Origin: Karstenula rhodostoma CBS 690.94 | Lineage: Eukaryota; Ascomycota; Dothideomycetes; Pleosporales; Didymosphaeriaceae | Assembly (NCBI GenBank): GCA_010093485.1 | Contig: MU001506.1 | Span: 744,001 to 808,000, forward strand | Length of the DNA: 64,000 nucleotides | Reading direction: 5' to 3' | Shown: positions 44,769 to 55,679 of the stretch, piece by piece | Layout of the letters: each line of letters opens with the position of its first letter | Numbering within the stretch: position 1 is the first letter of the stretch | Translations under genes and position numbers: made by a program | The notes under the pieces: generated by a model | Seen by the model: only the letters and a program-made list of their open reading frames with translations | What the model was told of the DNA's origin: nothing | Database searches by the model: none

Positions 44769-47700
44769 ATGAACCTCCCTCCTGCCCCAGAGCAATTTAC
44801 AATGCGCCGGCGCTCCCGTTACTCGGCGCGCCCGTTTGCGCTCACGATATTGGCTGTCTCTGTCTTGGTGCTGCTGGCCTGGATCAAAAGTGGGCATGAA
44901 GATGGGTCCGAGACAGCGTTCGCGCCTAGCGCTGGCCTGCTGAGAAGAGATGTTACGATCCAAGATCAAGAATGTCGCCTGGTACATGGAGCAAAGGACA
45001 AATGCGCATTCGTTCGAGAGAACTGCCCAGACGAAGAAGCGGGCATCTTCTCCTACCTCACGCTGTACTACTGCCGCCTACCACATGCGAAACCCGTCGC
45101 ATTCATTATCCTCGTCGTATGGCTTGCGCTTCTATTCAGTACCATCGGCATCGCTGCGAGCGACTTCTTCTGCGTCAATTTGAGCACCATCGCCAACCTC
45201 CTGGGCATGAGCGAGAGCATGGCAGGAGTCACCTTCCTAGCATTCGGCAATGGAAGTCCGGATGTTTTCTCCACGTTTGCCGCCTTCAATACGAATTCCG
45301 CCAGTCTCGCAATCGGCGAATTGATAGGAGCGGCAGGCTTCATCACTGCAGTCGTGGCAGGCTCAATGGCCCTAGTGCGCCCATTCAAAGTTGCGAGACG
45401 AAGCTTCGTCCGAGACGTGAGCTTCTTCATCGTCGCCGCGACCTTCAGTATGGTCTTTATATGGGACGGCAAGCTGACACTGTGGGAGTCATGCGTCATG
45501 GTCGGGTTCTACGTCTTCTACGTATGTTTCGTCATGGTATGGCATTGGTGGCTAGGGCGTAGGAAAGCCCGAAAGCTTAGAGCTGCAGCGATGCGGAGCC
45601 ACTATGTTATGCCCGGTGGTGAAGAGGAGGAGATTCCTCAAGAGTACCACGATGAGGATGACGCACCAGCGAGCGCAGGTCGGCCGAGCTTACTGCGAGG
45701 CGTGTCTGCTGATGACTTTGCGGCGCTCGAACGTGATGATCCTAGGGACTCTTTGGAGGCAGACGAAAACGAAGAGATGCGCGAAAGATGGTTAGGGGAA
45801 CTGAACGACAATATGCGTGTCAGTAGACCACAGGTTGGACGCCGGAGGAACACACACACGCCCATAAGGCCCAGTCTGGTCGGCGCACTCGAGTTCCGCG
45901 CGGTACTATCATCGCTGCAAAAATCTCGGAACATACAGACGATCCCGATTAACCTGCGGCGATATTCGGACGATCCAACATATACCACTGCGCAGCAGCA
46001 GGGCCATATCTCCGCCACCTCCAATCCTGCGCAACGACCACCATACGATGTTGAACAAGGGCCCACCGAAGAGACTCCCCTGGTCACTCGACCTACCCTT
46101 GATATACAGAGACATTTGCCAAACCGCATGAGGGCAGTTTCTGCCAATGATGTAGGCAATGCCCGCTTGGATCCTGACACACTTCGTCCTGGCGCCGTGC
46201 CGACCATTAATTTTGGACCGGCTTCATTAGAGAATGCCTTTGAAGAACGCAACGCTGCAGAGCTTCAACCACCTCCATCTCCAGTTATATCTCTCTCACC
46301 ACCAGCGTCCGAATACGACTCTTTCGCAATAAGTCCTTTGATTCCGACGTTGAATCCGAATCCGACACCCAATTTGCTGGCACCGCCAATCTGGGACGGC
46401 TCCGGATCTACGGCACGTTCGATAACTACCACTCCAAGCCCGTTATCGTCACCTGTTATTGAGTCCATGGCGCTATCTCGCCCACAGCCCAAGCTCGTTG
46501 TACCAGGGCCTGCCTCACCCCCGATCCCTTTTCCAGCGTACACAGAGTACCCAGGCTCAGGTCATAGTTCCAGGGCTCCGAGCCTCCGTCTGCCCCCTCC
46601 AAGTGTCTCTGCTGCTTCTCTGTCATCCGACTATTTCGCGGATCACATCATGGAAAGTAGCGATCGAGCTAAAGTACCTAAATGGTGGCCATCTACTGTA
46701 CTGCCGCCACCTACCGTTCTTCTGTCGACTTTGTTCCCTACCCTATGGAATTGGAGGGACAAAAACATATGGGACAAGATACTTGGCGTGGTTGCAGCAC
46801 CAAGTGTCTTCTTACTCACAATAACATTGCCGGTAGTAGAGCAAAGAGACGACACTGGGGACGCAGATCCAACAACCGTGTCCAGTCTTAGTCTGCCTGA
46901 TGCTCTTCTAACACCCCTGAATGGGAGCTTAACAGCACACCACCGCAGCATGGTTTCGGGACTGGACGCCGAGGACCCCTCAAACGAGAATCTTCGCAGA
47001 GATCACGGCGCAATCTCACTTGGTAAATCCGATTCCCAGGGTAGAAATGGCGATGCAAGCACAGCCCCGACGCGCCAGGCGCAGCAGGTTATAGCCACGG
47101 CCGAGAGTGGAATCATGCAGTCACCCGAGCAGCTCCCGACGGCATCACCCTCATCTGGGCCAAAGACGTGGAACCGATGGCTCGTGATTGTCCAAACCTT
47201 CACAGCGCCGTTCTTCATAATCCTCATTGTGTGGGCAAACACGGAGCTTGAGTACCCGCGCGCGCTCATTCGCCCAACGATGTGGTCTCTTCTCGTCTCA
47301 CTCTGCACGTTGGCTTTCCTTTTGGCCACGACAACACCGACACGTCCGCCACAATGGCGCTCCGCGCTTTGCTTTTTAGGCTTCGCAGTGAGCATTGCTT
47401 GGATTAGTTCCATCGCCAACGAAGTGGTAGGGGTGCTCAAGACGCTGGGTGTCATACTAAACATGAGCGATGCTATTCTGGGATTGACCATCTTCGCGGT
47501 CGGGAACTCGCTAGGGGACTTTGTCGCTGACATCACTGTGGCGCGGCTCGGGTTCCCAGTCATGGCTCTCTCGGCATGCTTCGGAGGCCCGATGTTGAAC
47601 ATTCTTCTCGGTATCGGTCTCAGTGGATGCTGGATCATCCTCAAGGGCGGCCGACATCACCACGAAAAGCATCCAGACAGGCCGATGAAGTTCAAGCCCT

Positions 47701-47900
47701 ACCACATCGACATCAGCACTACGCTAGTCATATCTGGGGGCACCTTACTGGTCACCCTAGTCGGTCTTCTGGTGGTGGTGCCGTGGAGGCGGTGGAAGAT
47801 GGACAAGACGATTGGCTGGGGACTGGTGGCGCTCTGGTGCATCAGCACAGTTGTCAACGTGGTCGTCGAGGTGTTGGGCGTCAGTAGCAGTGTGCGTTGA
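44769..47900 (+). CDS. CCX/NCLX-type sodium/calcium exchanger family protein
   Basis: A single exon of 1043 residues. An N-terminal signal-anchor (FALTILAVSVLVLLAWI) and a Cys-containing luminal segment come first. A first transmembrane block follows, holding the alpha-1 repeat SMAGVTFLAFGNGSPDVFST then IGELIGAAGFITAVVAGSMA. A cytosolic loop of about 380 residues comes next, acidic then Ser/Pro-rich. A second transmembrane block carries the alpha-2 repeat LTIFAVGNSLGDFVADITVA then MALSACFGGPMLNILLGIGL. The paired GNGSPD and GNSLGD repeats are the cation-binding signature of the CaCA superfamily, and the set matches animal NCLX (SLC8B1) and fungal YDL206W-like proteins. It probably exchanges Ca2+ for Na+ or K+ across a vacuolar, Golgi or mitochondrial membrane; which one is unclear. 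The ATG at 44769 is chosen; another Met 13 residues on is possible. Confidence 0.9.
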   Translation: MNLPPAPEQFTMRRRSRYSARPFALTILAVSVLVLLAWIKSGHEDGSETAFAPSAGLLRRDVTIQDQECRLVHGAKDKCAFVRENCPDEEAGIFSYLTLYYCRLPHAKPVAFIILVVWLALLFSTIGIAASDFFCVNLSTIANLLGMSESMAGVTFLAFGNGSPDVFSTFAAFNTNSASLAIGELIGAAGFITAVVAGSMALVRPFKVARRSFVRDVSFFIVAATFSMVFIWDGKLTLWESCVMVGFYVFYVCFVMVWHWWLGRRKARKLRAAAMRSHYVMPGGEEEEIPQEYHDEDDAPASAGRPSLLRGVSADDFAALERDDPRDSLEADENEEMRERWLGELNDNMRVSRPQVGRRRNTHTPIRPSLVGALEFRAVLSSLQKSRNIQTIPINLRRYSDDPTYTTAQQQGHISATSNPAQRPPYDVEQGPTEETPLVTRPTLDIQRHLPNRMRAVSANDVGNARLDPDTLRPGAVPTINFGPASLENAFEERNAAELQPPPSPVISLSPPASEYDSFAISPLIPTLNPNPTPNLLAPPIWDGSGSTARSITTTPSPLSSPVIESMALSRPQPKLVVPGPASPPIPFPAYTEYPGSGHSSRAPSLRLPPPSVSAASLSSDYFADHIMESSDRAKVPKWWPSTVLPPPTVLLSTLFPTLWNWRDKNIWDKILGVVAAPSVFLLTITLPVVEQRDDTGDADPTTVSSLSLPDALLTPLNGSLTAHHRSMVSGLDAEDPSNENLRRDHGAISLGKSDSQGRNGDASTAPTRQAQQVIATAESGIMQSPEQLPTASPSSGPKTWNRWLVIVQTFTAPFFIILIVWANTELEYPRALIRPTMWSLLVSLCTLAFLLATTTPTRPPQWRSALCFLGFAVSIAWISSIANEVVGVLKTLGVILNMSDAILGLTIFAVGNSLGDFVADITVARLGFPVMALSACFGGPMLNILLGIGLSGCWIILKGGRHHHEKHPDRPMKFKPYHIDISTTLVISGGTLLVTLVGLLVVVPWRRWKMDKTIGWGLVALWCISTVVNVVVEVLGVSSSVR

Positions 47901-49659
47901 GACGAGACCCTGACACCGTTTCATACGCGGACGGCTTCGAGGCAATCATGCCGCTTTTCTGGATAGCTTGAATACAGCCCCATTTTGCAGATCAGTGAAG
48001 CAGACGGTGAGCCGGTGAGCGGAGTGTGCGAAACCCACGCCAATGCAGCACAGCGGGCGGCTTCGCAGCCGGAACATATGGGTCGAGGGCTGTGGTAGGC
48101 CAGGGAGACGGAGAGGTATGAATACGCGCCGCACACGTGGCCTCGGGGCTGCGCACACAAATGTTAAAATTCCATGTTGGGCTGCATGGTGGATGCTTCG
48201 AGGCTCCGCTGCTGCACGCTGCGGCATTCATGCAGGTGGTTTGGGCTCGAGTGGGTGCTGGAGGCGGTAAGGCACGGCCTGAGTGGGACTGGCGGAGGGT
48301 CGTGGAGCAATGGGAGGGCACCACGTCTGAGGGGAACTGAAGGAACCGACGCCGTCGACAGGATTTTCGAGGCGAGGATATGACTCCTCTGAACGAGTTC
48401 CGGTGTGCAGCAATATAAGGGCAAATCGGGCAGGCACAATGCTCGCTCTTGCATACTCACCACGCCTCGCTGCCTGCTTTCCGTCCGCCGGCTTCTCGAC
48501 TCTCCCGCGCTCTCTGCCCCCGTGCATCCCCGTCCTTCGCCAGACTCCCTGCTATGTCCCATTCGGCCTCGAACTTGACGCATTGTTACTTGTTGATCCG
48601 CAGAGTTCGGCGCAGAAGACTGCTTTGTTCATGAGCACCAGCGCCCCATCGCACCATTCCAGCCCGCAACCTCAATCCCCATACATATCAATCCATCTCC
48701 ACATCTCCCCTCCACGGCCCGCGCTGACGTCCTGCACGACATCCTGCTGCCTGTCTTCTCCTCGTGCTTCCTGCGCCGCGAGCCACTGAGCATCGCTGCC
48801 TGACTGAGGACTGCCCTTCTGCACGACGCCTGTGTGTGCGACCGCCCCACTTGCCCGTAAGGTGCGCCGTCCACTTGACATCCTGCCAAACCGCACTTGA
48901 TCTGCGACCTCGGATCGCGCGTCGTCATTCTGCCTGGGTACGGCTCCATTAGGCCATCCATCTCAGGCTCCCGTCCCAAGCAGCGCCCCTGGAGCATCGT
49001 GTTATTCGCCCGGCTTCTTATCGATTGCCTTTGACCCCCGACGCCTGCTCGCCGCCACCACCAGCAGGCCCCCAGAAGCCCCCCAGAAGCTCCCCCCCAG
49101 CAGCCCCCAGCGCAGTCATCCCGTCCTCTTCTGGGTCTAGTTACCGCCTCTCAGACAGATCTTCTGCGACATCCCTCGCTCTTGGGCTCCCAAAACGAAG
49201 CGGCAAGGGAGTTTGGACCAGGATAGGCCCAGCCCACACACCTCAGTCGGCTCCTGCGACGAGATTTAGCCCGGCATCGAATCACACCCCTCAGCCTTAC
49301 TGCAGCCCACATCCCGCACGTCTCTTCAAGACGCCGGTCAGCCCCGCCTGTGCCCGACTGCATCGCTCTCCAGCTCTCCCCGCCGCCTGCAGCCTCATCC
49401 CCATACACTGCTGCTGCTGCTGCTGCGCCGGACGGCCCTCCGCCTCTGTTTACAAACACGGCGCACGCTTGCGTACCGTCCGTCACCCCGCCGACTCTAG
49501 CCCGAGCGCGGTCAGCAAACATCTCCCCGCCCGAGGCACCCAGGCCTCTCCAAGGACACAGGTCCGTCTCTACACCTTACACATACCGCTCCGTTACCGC
49601 ACCCGTGCCCTCTCTGGTAGACGGCGCGAGTACGGCAACGCCTGAACAATACCGTCCTC
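47901..49659. other. Intergenic region and probable long leader of the next gene
   Basis: 1759 bp. From about 48400 the plus strand is C-rich with CTCCCC runs and CAG-type repeats (GCTGCTGCTGCTGC near 49410). A plus-strand frame from about 49350 (Ser/Pro/Thr-rich) overlaps the beginning of the next gene in another frame and could be an upstream exon; I could not find a convincing splice. Confidence 0.4.
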
Positions 49660-52217
49660 ATGCCGTTAGTCATAGCTCTTCCTCATCAGCGCGCTGGTTC
49701 GCAATCCCCGCGGTCGCTTTCGCGCCGCCCTGTCCGTCGTCGTCGAGCCCCTTCTGCTTCCTCCTCCCGCATCTCTCGCACCACAAGTGCCTCCACCATT
49801 TCGATCTCTCCTGCACGCACTGTTTCGCTCTCTCCCTCCCGCGAAGACCGAGGCGACACTAACGTCGAGATTCAATTTAGGAGAAACATCACCATCAACA
49901 ACTCGACGGGTGCTGAGCACCACTACACATTCACCGACGAAGAAGAAGACTCCTCGGGTGTCCAGGTCTCGTCGGGCAGCCAGGAGTACACTGACGAGTC
50001 CGAGGAGGAGGACGAGGAGGACTGGGACTATATTGACGAGATCGAGCCCTCTGACTCGGCTTCGCGTCCAGCGGGAGTGAAGCACCACACTGTCACTGCG
50101 CCCGCACCTCCCTCTCGACCGTCACAAGGCGCCCACCGCAAGTCTGCACGGCACACGCCTGTCCACGAAGCACCTCGCCACAGGTCCAGCAGCAGGCACG
50201 ACATAGAACACGATCCGAGGCCGCGACGCCGAAGGCCTCAATCCGAGCATTCGGAAAGTCTGGACGAACACGACGACTACCCCTATGGCCCTCCACGGCC
50301 GGGGCCCTCTCCACACCACCCGCACGACCAGTGGGCACACGTTCCTCAGCAACCTACCCCAAGTGGCTATGCGCCCAGTATGATGTCCGACCCGCGCTAC
50401 AATCCCTTCCAGGGCGGTCCTGGCGGACCACCCCCCGCGCCTGATCAGCTGGTCCCCTTCGGTGGGCGGCCCGACCAATACGGATACAATGCAAACCCAT
50501 TCGCGCCAGGAGGTGGAGGTCCCAACCCATTCGCCTCGCCTCACGCTGCTGGAGGTCCCAACGGCTACTTTGACGGCCATGCACACGGGGCACACGGGGC
50601 CCAAGGTCCACATGGGGCCAGACGCGGCCATCGCAACTCCATGCCCCCACCTCCCCCCGGCGAGATGGGCCCGGGCGCAATGATGCCGTACGGCTACGGT
50701 CAAGGCTACTATCCTCCCTATGGCATGCCTCCTTATGGTCCTCCTCCTGGTGGTATGCCCGGCATGCACCCAATGTACTCGCCGTACCAGCAGCGTGAAC
50801 ACAGTCCCCCACATCATCGGTCCCGCTCACAGAAGTCTACCCCCGCGCAACGCGAGGAACACATGCAGCCGCCGCCTCCGCCTCCACCACCATCCGCTCC
50901 TCCGCCGCCCCAGCAAGTCGCGGTGATACCTCCCCCGCCTCCTCCTCAGGTCTACATGCCACCGCCTCCCGACCCCAAAGAAGACCAGGTGCTGAGCAAA
51001 CTCGAAATGATCTTGCTTGGAAAGCAGGAAATGGAGGAGAAGAAAGTCGAAGATGCGAAGTTCTCCCGCCTAGAGCAATTGCTCATCGAACAACAACAGG
51101 CACGCATCGAGAAAGAGGCAGCCAAGCGAAAGGCCGCCGAGGAGGCCGCCGCTGCTGCCGCCGCCGCCAAGTTGAAGGGAGATGAGGACAAACTTGAGAA
51201 GCTCGAGAAGCTGATCCTTGCGCAAAAGGAGGAACAGCTGCTGCGGGAGGCGGCCATAGACGCACAACGAAAAGCAGACAAAGACGAAGCTGACGCAAAG
51301 GTCGCAAGGGAAGCCGTCGAAGCTGCAGCTAAAGCCGCCGAGGCTGCAGCTCAAGCCGAGGCTGCAGCAAGGCTATTGGAGGCAGCGAAGGCAGCTCGAG
51401 AGGAAGCGGAGAAGAAAGCGGCCAAGGAAGCAGAAGAGATACAAGCTGCTCACGAGAAAGCACTTGAAGAAGCTAAAAAGGCCCAGGAGGAACTCGAGAA
51501 GGCCAAGCAGGCTGCAGAAGAGGAGGCTGCGAAGTTGAAACCGTCAGATGCGCCGAAACCCCCAATCAAGTTCAAAGACGCGGTCGGCCGCAAGTTCAGC
51601 TTCCCCTGGCACATTTGCAAGACGTGGAAGGTACGTTGTGGAGCCCCTCGCCTCGAATTCGACGGCTAACATAGTCCTAGGGAATGGAAGAGTTGATCAA
51701 ACAAGCCTTCCTCCATGTCGATGTGATTGGCCCCCACGTACACGATGGCCACTACGACCTAGTCGGCCCGGATGGCGAGATCATTTTGCCTCAGGTATGG
51801 GAGACAATGGTTCAACCCGACTGGGCGATTACAATGCACATGTGGCCTATGCCTGAACCCCCACCACCACCACCACCGCCGCCCCCGGTTGAGGTCATCG
51901 CTCCCCCACCTCCCCCCGCCCCGCCTGTCAAGAAGTCCAGGAAACCGACCAAGAAGCGTGAGTCCGCTCACCATACTGTCCATGTCCCTCCGCCTCCTCC
52001 AATGGTGATGCTCGACCCGATGCCGCCGCCACCACCCCCAGGCCCAGCTGCCCACCCGATGGCAGCAGCAGTAGAAGTCTTACCAGCCCACCCAACGCCC
52101 GGTCCACGTCCTCGACCGAAGAAAGTCGCCCCATCGCCATTCATGAAGTGGGCAGCTGGGGGCAGCGGCGCTGGTCGTTCATCATCCTCGAGGAAAGCGA
52201 AGAAATCTTCTTCATGA
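49660..52217 (+). CDS. Proline-rich coiled-coil protein with fungal ubiquitin-like domain
   Basis: Two exons, 49660..51630 and 51681..52217 (835 residues); the intron has GTACGT and CCTAG ends. The N-terminal 140 residues are basic then acidic (EEDEEDWDYIDEIE). Residues about 210-440 are Pro/Gly/His-rich with GGPNPFASPHAAGGPNGYF-type repeats, ending in polyproline tracts. Residues about 445-640 are a long Ala/Lys/Glu coiled coil (AAAKAAEAAAQAEAAARLL). Then comes IKFKDAVGRKFSFPWHICKT WKGMEELIKQAFLHVDVIGP and PDGEIILPQVWETMVQPDW, the ubiquitin-like domain seen in many filamentous-fungal proteins of unknown role. The C-terminus is again proline-rich and basic (RKAKKSSS). A scaffold role is likely from composition. 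The true start may lie upstream in another exon. Confidence 0.78.
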
Positions 52218-53568
52218 TCAGGCCCTTTGTCCGTTCGCTAACATGTCGCCCCACAGAAGATGATTGTGTCGTCATGTGATAATCTGCTGACATTCACGCA
52301 GTGCTTGACGTGGAGTGGGACCAAGCCGAAGACGAAAACGTGCGCATCGTCCGAAGGTACAGGAGATACGACTATTACTAGTCTGTGTTTTCCGACATTC
52401 CTTTCGCATGGGTTCGTCACCGGTTCGGTCGCTCAAAACGTTAGGTCTGGTGGATGGACGCGGGTTCCTCTCATTGCGAGTTCATTCCTATCGTTTTACA
52501 ACATTTGCGCTTCTTTTCTCGGTTCTTGGTAGAGAGAATCTACGTTTTAGCGTTTCGCTTCTGCTTGATTCCCTTGCTTTTTCTCCTTCTGCTCCCGAGA
52601 CCGCGGACGCTCTCCCTATCTTCTTGATCTTGTAACATCATGTCTGGCATACTTATCGGTCAGGTGTCTGGATCATTTGCGCGGTTAGGCGGGGGCGGTG
52701 GGGTTGGGAAAAGCTCAGATACCACTTGTTTTTTGTTTTTTGTTGGAGTTTGCGTTTTGCTTATGCTTTTGCCGAAGAGGAATGGAGGACGAGGGATAGC
52801 CACGAAGTTGATGCCGGGATGAGATGGATGCTTGATGTTAATGATGGTGCGGTTTAGCGCTGCTGTTGGCGAGTGAATGGCTTGGGTTTGTTTTATGCGG
52901 GCTTTGTGGCGTTTTTAGCGTTTGTTGCGTTTTATTGCGTTTATCATTGAGGTAGAAGAATGGGAAGAATGTCCACTCAGTACTGTGTTGGTGTGCGTGA
53001 AGTCGTGACTTTGATGGGAGGTGGTTGGAAGAGCTGGAGCTCGACGAGACAGACACGAGTGCACATACAATCATCACTTCACCAAGATACATGGCACACG
53101 ACCTCAACCTTTCTCAGGAGCTCTAAGAAATACAATTCCCAACATGGTTTGACAGTTTACTCTGGTCTAGCACGATCCAGGCGGCAAGCACGGTGAGCGA
53201 ATCGCTGCTGCCAAGTTTACTCCGCACGTGACGCTACGTCACAGCAAGCGCCCACGGAGAAGCGCGCCAAAGTGGAATAGCCGTTGGACCCAGCACACGA
53301 TGGCGGGAACGAAACAAGGCTCCCGCCATATGCAGGGGTGTATACCTTGTTTTAGCGCGTCTATGACCTTTGTATGCATGCTGAAGCTCTGGTGCTATTT
53401 GGAGAATAGATACCCTCGAGTGCTATAGACAGGCATTCACACTCACTCATCCGCGACTACCTTGACCCTGAGCCTGAGCTACCACAGCCCCGGCTATCGT
53501 GAACATACCTACATACAACCGTTTTGACACCCCATAAGACGAATAAGCAGCCAATCAGCCCATTCACC
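52218..53568. other. Intergenic region
   Basis: 1351 bp. The first 600 bp are T-rich and then G-rich, the expected 3' flank of the preceding gene. The stretch before 53569 is mixed with no recognised motif. Nothing else is supported. Confidence 0.5.
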
Positions 53569-54524
53569 ATGTTCGCGCACCTCCCCACCGCCCTCCTCCT
53601 CCTCCTCTGCACTACCTCCGCATCCACGCTCTCCCTCCACACCCCCCGAGATTCTCAAGCGAGCGCCGACTACGCCAAAGACGCCCTCTTCAAAAGCACA
53701 ATCTTGAACGTCACCAACACCTACCGCAAGCAGCACAACGCAACCAGCCTCAAGTGGAACGACACGCTCGCCGACTTCGCAAAGGACTGGAGCGAGAAGT
53801 GCAACTTTGAACACTCTGGCGGACCGAACGGGGAGAATCTGTCGAGCGGGTTCGTAGTTCCCCGGTAACGAAGTCGCTGTGTCCTAGACATCGAGTTGGA
53901 CTTCCTGCGTTTCTGACTTCTGCTGACTGAGTGTCTGCGTACAGGTATCCGAATGCGAGCCAGAGTATCATCGCGTGGGGACACGAAAGGGTGGATTATG
54001 ATTTCAAGAAGGGGGAGTTTACGTGAGTGTGGTGTCTTTTGGGGATTCAAGCTAACTGACCTCCACGACAGGCACGAGACGGGGCATTTCTCCCAGCTAG
54101 TTTGGAAGGCTACCAAGACGGTGGGGTGTGGGAGGACGGAGTGCGATGGGCAGGATAAGGGCAAGGCGCCGGGGTGGTATGTGTGCTTTTCCTTTTTCCC
54201 TTTTTTTTTCTTTGTCGGTTCCACTTAACGCCTCGGTTTCGGGCGCTGGGTGAGGGTCTGCGGAAGAGGAAAGACTGACTGACACGGCATAGGTTCGTCG
54301 TCTGCGAATACTACCCGCCTGGCAACGTCATAGGCAGCTTCGTCGAGAACGTGCAGGCGAAGGTTCCAAGGGATGAACAACCTGATGGCCCGAGCGATCC
54401 TGATGTCCCGGAGCAGGAACCGGATGCTAAGGAGTGTCCGCAGGGTGGGGATTGTAGCAGCGGTGTGAGGATGGGCGTGAGCTCGCTGGCGGTTGCTGTT
54501 TGGGCGGCGGTGTGGTGGTTGTGA
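53569..54524 (+). CDS. GPI-anchored CAP (SCP/PR-1) domain secreted protein
   Basis: Four exons: 53569..53864, 53945..54022, 54072..54176 and 54293..54524 (236 residues). A signal peptide (FAHLPTALLLLLCTTSAST) is followed by a CAP domain: TYRKQHNATSLKWNDTLADF, KCNFEHSGGPNGENLSSG, HETGHFSQLVWKATKTVGCG and WFVVCEYYPPGNVIGSF. The family's conserved His and Glu (HSGGPNGEN, HFSQLVW) are present. A short acidic linker leads to a C-terminal hydrophobic tail MGVSSLAVAVWAAVWWL, consistent with GPI anchoring after removal. CAP proteins bind sterols or other lipids and in pathogenic fungi (yeast Pry family) export sterols or act at the host interface. The third intron is 116 bp. Confidence 0.85.
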
Positions 54525-55679
54525 GATGGAGGCGGAAGAAGGAAGGAATTCAGATGCGAACGAATCGAATCTATAGCGTTGAAGCAATCACATTACATTA
54601 CATTTCAGAAGGTTTCTTGGGTCAAGAGATTCGGTCTGGAAATGGATTTGTTGCGCCAGAAGCGAATACACGGAGCCGGGAGGTTAGTCAATTGGCCCGA
54701 CCGAGAAAACGCTCTCATGGAAAGCAACAGTTGGATTACTAATGTAGATTCCGGTGACCTACCTGATAACGTGTGGTTATTGTAACAGTAGCTGAACAGG
54801 TGCACAGGCGACATCTTACACATATAAACGAGCTTCGAAGCGTTAAAAGCGATCAAATCGCATAGCGAAAGGTTCCATCGAATCGGGAAAGCAGTCTACA
54901 TGGCTATTGTCCCAGAACCAGTGTCTGTGGCGAATGAGGGGAGATGTAAACCGCGAGGCGCGTTGTCATGTCCGAAGGATGGCAGAAATTCTACTCGACC
55001 GAGTAAGTCAATGTTCTCGCACCCACTCTCAGGTATTCACAGCGTCGAAGTTGAGCATCAGGGCTGCGCTAGACATACAGAATGCTACATCGAGCTCTTT
55101 AACCCTCTTGTAATTTCGCTTGCATCAATCGACTGACGTAGTGGATTGGTAGTGCAATGTTGTTTTGATTACTAGGGCTCTGCTTACGCCAAGTCCCGAC
55201 CCCACAACACAACGTGCTGCTATAGGCAGATATCAACAACGTGATTAATCATACTTACCTAAGTTAATCATACTCGCAAATACTTGCCGTATATCAGAGG
55301 GCTTGATCATTATTCAGCCCACGTGCTTTCTGCGGATCATTTTCCACGTGCGGCTAGGCGCAGGGCGCTAAGGCAGGGAGAGACGAGCAGATTGGTTGCT
55401 TCTTCGAACGGCATCGAACGTCCTCATGTTGACATAACGCCATCGCTCTCTCACAGAGCTCGGACAGGCTTCCATCAGAACTAATCTAGGTAAGCTCCTT
55501 GTGAAAAATCTCACACTGTCGTTTTGCGGGCACGTTTACCCGCGCATTACAAATGCAGGGTACGGGCGGGTTTCCGTATTGCTCAGGACCTGTACCAACA
55601 CAAGAGATGGGACGCATATAAAATCTTCGAGCTGCACTGCAACGTCTAGGTACATCAGAAAGCCTCATTGTCCCCAGCC
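54525..55679. other. Intergenic region
   Basis: 1155 bp of moderate composition with no gene. An 11-base word TTAATCATACT occurs twice near 55244 and 55265. A TATA element lies at about 55617. Confidence 0.5.
55617..55623 (+). promoter_or_regulatory. TATA box of the epoxide hydrolase gene
   Basis: TATAAAA lies 57 bp before the start codon at 55680, at the right spacing for a short leader. Spaced elements of this kind are rare elsewhere in the window. Confidence 0.5.
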
